A stretch of DNA of 64,000 nucleotides from Batkoa obscura (taxonomy: Eukaryota; Entomophthoromycota; Entomophthoromycetes; Entomophthorales; Batkoaceae). Below the pieces are notes generated by a model. The model saw only the letters and a program-made list of their open reading frames with translations. It was not told the DNA's origin and did no database searches. The position numbers and the translations under genes are program-made. Of the stretch, positions 56,801 to 64,000 are shown in pieces. The stretch lies in NCBI GenBank assembly GCA_030770535.1, contig JASVEC010000041.1, positions 62,001 to 126,000 of the forward strand. The letters run 5' to 3'. How positions within the stretch are numbered: the stretch's first letter is position 1; each line of letters starts with the position of its first letter.

Positions 56801-59415
56801 ATTCCATATTAGCTTTAAGTGGCTTAATATGTGCATTGCATAATCTAGGTAAAGAAGGTTTGGCGTTAAGTTATCTCAAAAAGATTGAAGAGTATTTATT
56901 AAAGGGAAATCAGAATAACATGGAAGTTAAATTGAGTCAAATTATTGGCTTAAGTCAACTTATCAAATATTTGAAATTTCAAGATTATGTAGCTATCAAG
57001 AGTATATTAAAATTATTCAAAGATTGGAAAGATCAAACAGCTGTATCTGATTGGATTCAATATGCAGTTAACTATCATTATTCAATTATCTATGATGCGT
57101 TATTATGTAATTTAAATAGTAGTAGGGAAGAAAAAGAAGAGATTGTAGATCTATTATTATTAATAGAAGAAGAATTGAATTTAGATTTTGATTTGTTAGA
57201 GTTATTGGATGATGAAAACAATAGTAAAGATAATAACAATAAATTTAGTATTATTAAATTGGCGGGATATACAAGTCAAATTAAGATAATGCTATCAAAG
57301 TATAGTAATGATAAGTTAAACAATGCAGCTGATACAATAGATTTATTAGCAATAGTCAATTTAAAGCATACAATGGAATTAATTGTGGATTCCATTGAAA
57401 ATAATGATGATAGTGTTAATAATTCATATAAGATGGCTCTATTGCCTTATTTAGCTAAATTTATACCTTTTTTTACCGAAGATAAGAAAGTAGAATTAGA
57501 AATTGATCAAAAGATCATTCATTATTTTGAATTGATGATAAATAATGAAGACATAAATAATAAGAATAGTTATTATTATAACAGTAATATAAGAAATCAA
57601 TTACTAAATTATTATTACGGTATTTATTTACACAATAGAGTAGTTGTTCAATGTCCAAGTGGCACCTTGATTCATTATAATAAACTGATCAATAAGGATT
57701 ACCAAGCATTATTAGATAAAAGCGAAAGCAATTGTGATTCATCGTATCTTCGCTTTATGGGGTTATTAGGCTGCGATTATTTTAACGAAAATGGAAGCTA
57801 TTATTTATTGAATAAGGACAATAATATAAAACATAATATTGAGAAATATGGTCAAAGACTTACAAGTATTAATGATAATTATCAACGTAATAATTTAAAT
57901 TTAGTCAAATTCAATATATTAAGTACTACTTTGTTATTGCATCAAATATATAATAGTGCTAAAGTTGAATATGATTATTTGTTCAATCAATTTATTTTAA
58001 TTGAATTTAATTATAATAATTATTTTACTTTATCTAATAATGATAACAATCGTATTATTATTAATGAGCCTGCTGATTATTCTAGATTTAATATTAATTC
58101 TTATTTGAGAAATGCTTTGGATTTATTAATAACAAGCAGCAAAAACAATAAATTAAATTTAAGTTTCATCTTATTAAACTCCTTCTATCAGCTTAATTAT
58201 CCCTTACCACCTTATTATTGGACAGACACTTTATATGTTTTATATAAGAAGAGTAATACGAATGAACATCACCTATTATTAATAATCCAATTTGCTCTCA
58301 AGTTTGTTCCTTATTCAAATTCATTAATGTCATTTTTGATCCTTATTTTACAACAAAATACATCCGCATTGGCTACCTATCCTACTAACATTCAAGAATT
58401 AATTATGAGCCAACAGTATATTGGAACCTTATGTAAATTGGTTGGTTATAATGCTAATAACAGTGGAACCACAAATAATAATATGGGATCCTTTAATACC
58501 ATCTTAACCAAAATTGAATTAGATATCAAACTGTTTTCTAAATTAGTCATTCAATTATTAGCATATTTAATGAGTTTAATCGAAAATAATAATATTCAAC
58601 TTGTGTTATTAAATTTAATACAAACTTTAAATAATAATTTATTTGCTATTAGTGAAGATCATTCCATCAAATATGAACTAATTAAAATTAGACAAGAGAT
58701 TAGTGATTTGATGAAGGAGGTTATATGTAAGAAACAGTTTCAATTAGAGTTCAATAGGAAAAATACAAAATTAAATTTGAGTTTAATACATTCTACTTGT
58801 GTATTGGCAGATTTTAATATAAATGATTATGTTACTAGATTATCTGAAGAAGAGAATGTTTACTATAAGTTGGCTTATTTTAATTCATTTATTAAATCTA
58901 ATAATAAGCTGGATTTATTTATTCAATATTTATTAGACGAGTTTATAATGGACTTTGAGGACATTAACGATGATAAGTTAAATAATAATATGAAGCTAAT
59001 AATGTTAGAAGATATCTTAACTAATACCATTTATAATAGTAATATAGAAAATCAGCTTAATTTTTTAATTAAGTATTTTAACATTTGGTTATTAAATTTC
59101 AATTTGGATTTGGATTCAATATTTAATAATTTAATATTACTTTGTTTTATGATTTTGCCACATACAGCTAAAGACCAATTTATAGCAGTAAATAAGAATG
59201 AATTAATTTTAAATAATATTCCAATACAATACCAGTTTTATACTTTTTTCAAGTCACTAGTGAGTAATAATAGCCATTTTAAAACTTCCTTTAAATCTCG
59301 ATTCTCAGATTTAATGGCCAAAGTAAAATCCATTGTCCCAAATAATCAACAGAGAATTAATACGTTAAACTTAATTGATGTTATTATTAAACAATACATA
59401 TTACTACTATCCTAA
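53863..59415 (+). CDS. Focadhesin-like (FOCAD/DUF3730) giant helical-repeat protein
   Basis: One uninterrupted frame of 1850 aa, close to the 1801 aa of human FOCAD. It is helical throughout (HEAT/ARM-like) with no signal peptide or transmembrane span. Suggestive points: an N-terminal block of paired helices (LDGLQQLFTILIQKK), a mid-protein LYEEEIKSMARTTFKG that resembles the EISEMPRG site before the FOCAD C-terminal domain, and the subsequent HPGLKL stretch. In other organisms FOCAD works with SKI-complex mRNA surveillance and in focal adhesions. Similarity by eye is weak, so another large HEAT scaffold is possible. Codon use is extremely AT-rich with Asn runs (NNNNI, NNNMG) in the last third. 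Lack of introns over 5.5 kb is unlike its neighbours. It converges with the methyltransferase gene, 8 bp between the ends. Confidence 0.55.
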   Translation: METNYQVKSKRDIASGIEAQLTKLTNKFSSVRLDGLQQLFTILIQKKYKSDGKLVNLKSSEESIIKTELFNLLQKGINKESYDILLISCYFDHLVVGIKYQAFELVDSIKKVTSIIEVLITEDLEDKYELLEIMVHGIHNLLKVVVNNLTRVKPSSIQPLTSYLPPDWEEMLPYVRLLKAVKDDQKKKNLVFKMILDLFYTEFHVELTQENEHYFHCHLVCFIPLMNYLTKEEEFSMLLLSFLNLYFDSFQYNTSLPIPTSDYFQLLTITVANSIIQLPLMKLYLRSTLLDTLKKFVDKNKMLSDSEYYLKLIQFVAVQYLSLIVNSREDQAYFKQLNCLAGVRNGIQYITKQWEHLNQPLLFVTICYLLFSSNSTAEVKLLLPFVGFVLSQDYKLKLTYKLHGYYPTLKIYYKYKDNQIKQQCESILSILDKEKNRYNQLKIKNKLIINNNVLTMDNKFQSITYLVDGKINELLYYINYYSLEETFGAEINKDNNIALFCHLPFTFTGNIEKRKAWLSHLMTQHNIETEAMDLFGFVMVLVKEEKDEQYKEYLLIESMIQLVQSKDDLIISKVLKIAATFNKNEDNNRDAYLSTMGLKILYRSYLKHNKIFKYLRNSLLNYIKQYKQDYLLKKRTMSQIPNELETVVFNIIVDLSKEKPMQCSEAIFPDLLNLIKYQKINLSSLTKILTAINIMLEVDGIENIVELWKDYYYSIYKVGINNEYSIYLQLIQFLKLLIKKYDQSEEYEIILTEIVMEFIQPILFPANENISYSYEIYEPCLSLYSSFPIQFIKLILPENTSEFFDKINENNMDYPSWSILFCKLYEEEIKSMARTTFKGSSHNSHNNANAQQVDYIKSIQQKFNGLKESVLKEQLHPGLKLINIIKTLNLNFCNLTSGRKTQSKQQLMDGLNTILVGEDIFLFNQWFQAYFNFFLTCSIEYSSADSDGGNIIYDYDMLNTLFHELFDILVNSIKPILMSNSILALSGLICALHNLGKEGLALSYLKKIEEYLLKGNQNNMEVKLSQIIGLSQLIKYLKFQDYVAIKSILKLFKDWKDQTAVSDWIQYAVNYHYSIIYDALLCNLNSSREEKEEIVDLLLLIEEELNLDFDLLELLDDENNSKDNNNKFSIIKLAGYTSQIKIMLSKYSNDKLNNAADTIDLLAIVNLKHTMELIVDSIENNDDSVNNSYKMALLPYLAKFIPFFTEDKKVELEIDQKIIHYFELMINNEDINNKNSYYYNSNIRNQLLNYYYGIYLHNRVVVQCPSGTLIHYNKLINKDYQALLDKSESNCDSSYLRFMGLLGCDYFNENGSYYLLNKDNNIKHNIEKYGQRLTSINDNYQRNNLNLVKFNILSTTLLLHQIYNSAKVEYDYLFNQFILIEFNYNNYFTLSNNDNNRIIINEPADYSRFNINSYLRNALDLLITSSKNNKLNLSFILLNSFYQLNYPLPPYYWTDTLYVLYKKSNTNEHHLLLIIQFALKFVPYSNSLMSFLILILQQNTSALATYPTNIQELIMSQQYIGTLCKLVGYNANNSGTTNNNMGSFNTILTKIELDIKLFSKLVIQLLAYLMSLIENNNIQLVLLNLIQTLNNNLFAISEDHSIKYELIKIRQEISDLMKEVICKKQFQLEFNRKNTKLNLSLIHSTCVLADFNINDYVTRLSEEENVYYKLAYFNSFIKSNNKLDLFIQYLLDEFIMDFEDINDDKLNNNMKLIMLEDILTNTIYNSNIENQLNFLIKYFNIWLLNFNLDLDSIFNNLILLCFMILPHTAKDQFIAVNKNELILNNIPIQYQFYTFFKSLVSNNSHFKTSFKSRFSDLMAKVKSIVPNNQQRINTLNLIDVIIKQYILLLS

Positions 59416-59423
59416 TCCTTGTT

Positions 59424-60631
59424 TTATTTCTTTTTAAACAGGAAATGAGCTACACCCCAAGTTTCTCCTTGGTTATAATTAAATGTTTCGCTGCAAGCTA
59501 AATAGAACAAACGCCAACGTTGGAACCAAGTAAAACTATTTTTACCATAATTCTTTTTGAACTCTTCTAAAATAAATGTTTTGTTTCCATCCATATTTTT
59601 AAGCCATTCTTCACATGTTTTTGCTATATTTATAATACTAGTTAACATTTCAGTTTAAAATTTTAATGAAAAAACTTACAATAATGCTTTCCATTGACAT
59701 ACCAATGATCAACAACGTTAAGGTCTTCTTGAAAGTATAAGAATAAGTCAAATGATGGCATCATCCCTCCAGTGAAAAAGTACTTTGCCATCCATGAGTG
59801 ATCCTCCTCTGTTAAAAAAGGGTATGGGATTGACTTATGACAGAAAAAGTGTAAAAACAATAAACTTTGTTCATCTTTTAATAAGTCATTCATTTTCTTT
59901 AAAAGCATACGATAATTTTTTAAATGTTCTACCATCTCAATGCTTAAAATACGATCAAATCCAGTATATTCTCCGACAAACTCATATGTATTGATATCAC
60001 CTGTGACCACTTTAATATTCTTTAAACCTTTCTTTACTGCTTCAGATTCAATATGTTCTCTTTGAGTAGAGCTATTAGAAAACGAATAGATACTTGAGTT
60101 CGGGTATTTCTATTATATAAAGTAAACTCTAGAAAGAATATCAAAATTAGAAAAAATTACCTCAGCTAAAAATAAACTCAAACTACCCCATCCGCATCCT
60201 AAATCTAGCATCTTCAAACCATCTCTAAGTTGGGCACGCTCACAATACAATTCTAACATATTCTCTTCTGCCTGACTTAAGGTCTCCCTATCTATAACAT
60301 AAAATTAATATCTCATCTCTACCCCTATTCAAATCGATAACTTACCATTTTTGTAATAACAACTGGAGTACTTTAATCTATTACCCAAACAAGCTTGAAA
60401 AAAAGAAGTAGGGATCTCATAATGTTGCTCATTGGCTTTGTCTGTAGCTTCTGCTATTGTTGCTTGCTGCTTTAATTCTTTGATCAAATCAATCTTGGTT
60501 TGGGTCTGTTCTGTATAGTTAGGCATGGTAATCATCTTTACACGTATTTGAGTAAGCATACGGATACCTAAGCGTATAGCGTAATCGGGAACAATACCAT
60601 AGTCAACAAGTTGTTCGTACCAGTTAGACAT
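59424..60631 (-). CDS. CFA/coclaurine N-methyltransferase-like SAM methyltransferase
   Basis: Member of the cyclopropane-fatty-acid synthase-like fold, close to plant and fungal coclaurine-N-methyltransferase-like enzymes. About four exons. The N-terminal helical part contains [17 protein letters not shown] and [11 protein letters not shown], followed by [20 protein letters not shown]. The SAM-binding motif I is [17 protein letters not shown], then SSTQREHIE and [25 protein letters not shown] (motif with the catalytic-site Glu) and [15 protein letters not shown]. It ends [11 protein letters not shown]. The acceptor (an amine or a lipid) cannot be inferred. Start [16 protein letters not shown] decayed partial duplicate lies at 22272-22545. 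Confidence 0.9.
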
Positions 60632-61036
60632 TTTTTTGATTAAAAACTAAAAATTAAGTCAAGGAGATGAGCATGAGCCTTTTTATAAACAATTCAAAAT
60701 CTACGTCATTTTTAAAATATTTCTCCTCCCTTTGTTTCCTCCCTTGATTTCGATTTTTTAGGGATTAGCTGTCATTTGGATAAATTCAATGGTCCGGTTG
60801 GAATGACAATAAATTTTCAAGTTTTATTTAATTTTAGAGTTGCATATTATACAGCTAATTCCAAGCAGAAGTGTAGTTCCTTTTATTGGATTCATTCATA
60901 ATCTTTGATATTCGCACCGATCGAGACCATAAAAGAATAATCTAAATATCGAATACCCGATTTATAAAAATTAAACCATGTGATTTTTATCCCTTAGATT
61001 TAAATAATAATAATATTACGAATGTTGAGAAAAATA

Positions 61037-61136
61037 TGAGGATGTTTTTTTTGACTTCATTATTTTTTCCATTTTTTAAGCACTAGTTGAGTGAAAAAAC
61101 TGTTAATAAATTCTTAAACACAAAAATACATTCCTT
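61037..61136 (+). mobile_element. MITE copy, 100 bp
   Basis: TA|TGAGGATGTTTTTTTT ... ATACATTCCTT|TA. The only family member to the right of 41.1 kb. Confidence 0.88.
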
Positions 61137-61277
61137 TATGTTATTTAAATTAGCATAACCTACATTTAATTGAAACAAACTAATTATAAAATATATCACA
61201 TTCAAAATGGATATACATCTTTTGAAACAAAAAAGATTATTAAGTATACGTTTAAAACTTCATTAGTGAAAACTTAC

Positions 61278-61344
61278 CTTTTAGTCTAATCATAACATCA
61301 TGTTCACAAACAAAACTACTAAATCCACAATGATCACAATAAAG
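61278..61344 (-). other. Cys/His-rich exon-like segment
   Basis: The minus strand reads YCDHCGFSSFVCEHDVMIRL and then a good donor (GTAAGTT). The C-x2-C...C-x-H spacing suggests a small zinc-binding unit, but no exon on either side could be linked. It may be a remnant of a gene disrupted near the MITE at 61037. Confidence 0.3.
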
Positions 61345-61463
61345 TCAGTAATAAAGAATAAAACAATATTATCTCATATTTTAATCACATTGATAAATAC
61401 ACAATAATAAATTAATCACATAAAAATTATATTATATATTTCAAAATTCTATTTTTTATTTAG

Positions 61464-63702
61464 TTAGCATACTTTTTCTTTAACTTCACCTGCAACTTTT
61501 TTACTCTCTCTCATAAACCTATCAAAGTGTACAATATCTGCTGTAAAATACGCCAGTTTGGTGAATCGATCGACCACTACATTAGCTGCGAACGAAGTGT
61601 GGGATCGGATCCATTCCAACTGAATTTCATGGATCTCTGGCATCTCAACTATTGCCTTAAAAAATTGTTTAACTTTGTAATCAATTTTAATCCACTGTTT
61701 GACATAAGGATGCTCTAAGCCCTGCTTTATCAGTCCATCAATTACCTTTAACACATACAAGTTATCACTACGGATACACATTGGTACCTTCATTTGTTTG
61801 ACTACCAATAGAGCAAAAAGTAGTCCATACAACTCGGTACCATTCGAGTCCCTCACGATCCTTTCAATGCGGTACCTCCAACTCGTGATTATGTGCTGGG
61901 TGCTACTAACTAAAGCTCCAGAAAATGTACCAGCGTCCCCTCCTTCCAAGTTTCGTTGGAATTTTTCATACTCTTTAGAGTTTGTATATTCCCATGCCGA
62001 ACCATCGGAATAGATAGTAAAATGAAGCATAGATTTGGGACATACGATTGAGATTGGGATGTTTAAAGCTTTGAAACTGTCCAGGAATTCAACATAATGT
62101 TGATGTTTGATTAGATAAGCTTTCGCGGATCGGTTCGATTGCTTTCTGTGGAAGAATAGAATAGGGGTTAATTGATAAATTAACATTTTGCTCATTTCTG
62201 TTTTGTCATTTGGTGTGGTTGAATTTTTAATACTGATAAACTATCTTTTATAATCCCTTGTAAACTAACTATCATCTCTTTATCAGTCTGATTACTTGTA
62301 ATTTTAATAAATTGTAATATTAATTTGATAATATAATAAGGACATAATATTTTACTATAGTTTTGTTTTTTAAAATACTCCATTTCATAATATCTTATTA
62401 TTCCTCTAAATTTTTTTAACCATATCATTTTAACGCCATCTTCTATATACTCTTCCTCGTGGCCGTGCTGTCTATATTCTTTTTGATATAACTCAATCGC
62501 TTTATCTGATTGATATTCAATTTTCTCATAATTATTAATTAACTGATTAACTAATGGCGTGTCATTTTTTTCATTATCATCATTGGGTAGTATAATAATT
62601 ACTGTCTCGTTTCTGGTTTCTAGTTGATGAATAAACTTTATGAAACTTGGATTAGCACTCTAAGAAGACTATTAATAAAAAACATTGATATCACAAAAAT
62701 GAGTTACCAAAATAGCCTCATTATCCTCAACAACATACAAGCCCCTTAATATAGTGCTTTTCGAGGCATCTAGAATACTAGAGGTATCCATGAGATGCTC
62801 AAATGCCCACGATGTAAATTCTAACCCATTAATGTCATTTGCTTTTACTGGTACTTGATAAATCACATCTTTAACTTTCAGATTGTTCACTGGCAAGAAT
62901 CCTTTAATATTCTCATCCATGAAACACCTTTTTATCGAGTTCCATACCTCTCCATTATAATACCCAAACCTAGTATAGTAATATCGACTCCCCTTCATCT
63001 TATAGTATGCTTCAAACTCGGAGCTTCGGTTTTTGAGTGTCTGCAAGTCATCAACATTACTTAAGAGATATAAGTTTTCAGGGTAGTTCCCAGCGTGAGC
63101 TAATAAACTTTGGTTAAAGTCGTAGAATCTATAATTTGTTAATGAGATCTGATATTGAGAGTAGTTGTAACGAGCGGCTAAAATTTTTTGTTCCATGTTT
63201 ACACGTTTCTTGTTGTATTTCTGTCTTTTGAGTTTAGGCTTGAGTTTATCGGTTTTCTTTTTACGCGATTCTAATGCCTTTTTCTTGAGATTTTCATGTG
63301 CCTTTTTTTTGGCACTTAATCTCTCTTTAATAGCTGCGGTGTAGGTTTATTATTTTTTACTGTTTTGCTATTAAAAATAGCATCTTTTTTAATGCTTTTT
63401 TGGTTGTTCTGATTGCTTTGGTTATTTGGTTTAGTGCTAGTCGGATTCATCTGTGCCTTATCTCCCTTTTGTTTCTTTTGATTATTTGATAGCCGCAACA
63501 TGGGATTATTATTTATTGTTTTATTTTTGAAGTTAACATTTTTTTTGCTGCCTTTTTGATTGTTTCTATTCGACTTCACACTATTGAGATTCATCTTTAC
63601 ATTATTTCCATTTTGTTTGTTTTGATTATCTGGCTTTACCCTGATGGGAGCTGTTTTTATTTTGTTCACCTCCTTTTTAATTTTATTGGTTTCCACTTCC
63701 AT
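61464..63702 (-). pseudogene. Broken locus encoding a basic N-terminus and an RNase H domain
   Basis: A 2.2 kb stretch of mostly open frames on one strand, with about three breaks. The first part (63702-63316) is Asn/Lys/Gln-rich low complexity with repeated NNQ/QKG units; the next is highly basic. The middle (63196-62672) is an unrecognised domain (FNQSLLAHAGNYPENLYLL). The last (62195-61464) is an RNase HI-like fold: FTIYSDGSAW, SNGTELYGLLFALL, MCIRSDNLYVLKV and LEWIRSHTSFAANVVVDRF carry the expected D, E, D and H..D positions. It could be a decayed host gene or come from a retroelement; no reverse transcriptase is visible, so I do not decide. Confidence 0.6.
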
Positions 63703-64000
63703 TTTACTGAACTTTATATATCCAGAATACTTGGAAAAATTTATAGCTCACACAGTATTCGGATCTAATAAGTATAAAGTGTTTCTCACTTAATTTTTTA
63801 TCATTTCTTTATTATAAAATCTGCGAATTGACAATAAAGGCTGCAAAAATAAATTATTTTTGATTTAAAATTGGCTGTATAAATTTCATGGTTATAACAA
63901 CTATTATTGTAACAAAAGTTTGATTTTAATTAAATAATAAAGAAAACTTTTAATGTTCTATCATGTTCTTTTGTTAAAAAATAATTATAAATACCTTCAA
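63703..64000. other. Right-edge spacer
   Basis: About 300 AT-rich bases with no recognised gene; possibly the upstream region of the RNase H locus. Confidence 0.5.

Larger units (their letters stand above)
60632..61463. other. Intergenic with one MITE and a Cys-rich exon-like remnant
   Basis: 5' flank of the methyltransferase, a MITE at 61037-61136 and an exon-like segment at 61278-61344. No complete gene. Confidence 0.5.

Noticed and set aside
59785-59994. Plus-strand open frame opposite the methyltransferase
   Set aside because: Antisense shadow; the minus strand carries the conserved SAM methyltransferase motifs.
3864-61136. CRISPR-like array or regularly spaced repeat system
   Set aside because: Copies are irregularly spaced, in both orientations, TA-flanked and in a eukaryotic genome; they are MITEs.

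Overview
The window looks like a very AT-rich nuclear genome of an early-diverging fungus. Introns are short (about 45-70 nt, mostly GTA...AG). A velvet-domain regulator, GH18 chitinase, secreted RNase T2 and fungal-type secretory and prenylation genes are present. An Entomophthorales fungus such as Conidiobolus fits, but this is inference; no rRNA or marker settles it.

Layout. 1-12.9 kb: the 3' end of a GH18 chitinase, a Sec4/Rab8 GTPase in six exons, tRNA-Leu(UAA), a coiled-coil protein, an RQC1/TCF25 ribosome-quality-control protein, a short Ste50-like SAM protein and a predicted GPI-anchored surface protein. 13-26 kb: a gene-poor stretch with RNase T2, a GDA1/CD39 nucleoside diphosphatase, a velvet protein, remnants of a methyltransferase and of a reductase gene, and many copies of a roughly 100 bp inverted-repeat element. 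25-42 kb: three intact copies of an MDR/LTB4DH-type NADPH reductase gene, between copies of a DDE transposon carrying the same short elements. A whole-looking Ty3/gypsy-type LTR element with identical 400 bp LTRs is nested among them. 42.9-51.2 kb: a compact housekeeping block alternating in strand: AVL9, CDC43 (GGTase-I beta), TRS23/TRAPPC4, COX11, CMC1, PSMG4. 52-53.2 kb: a chimeric reductase pseudogene. 53.9-60.6 kb: a single-exon focadhesin-like giant gene and a converging CFA/coclaurine-N-methyltransferase-like gene. 61.4-63.7 kb: a broken locus with an RNase H domain.

How the parts relate. Housekeeping genes serve late secretion (Sec4, AVL9, TRAPP), membrane anchoring of small GTPases (CDC43), mitochondrial copper delivery (COX11, CMC1), proteasome assembly (PSMG4) and nascent-chain quality control (RQC1). 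The accessory compartment holds secreted or inducible genes with good TATA boxes, a multi-copy reductase family and nearly all the mobile DNA. The most notable signals are four. (1) A TA-targeting MITE family has termini that match the left end of the resident DDE transposon. (2) At one site a transposon, a MITE and an LTR element are nested so cleanly that the empty sites can be read. (3) One reductase copy has a decayed 5' third joined abruptly to a near-pristine 3' two thirds, suggesting gene conversion. (4) MITEs are sharply partitioned: none lies in the 42-61 kb gene-dense block.
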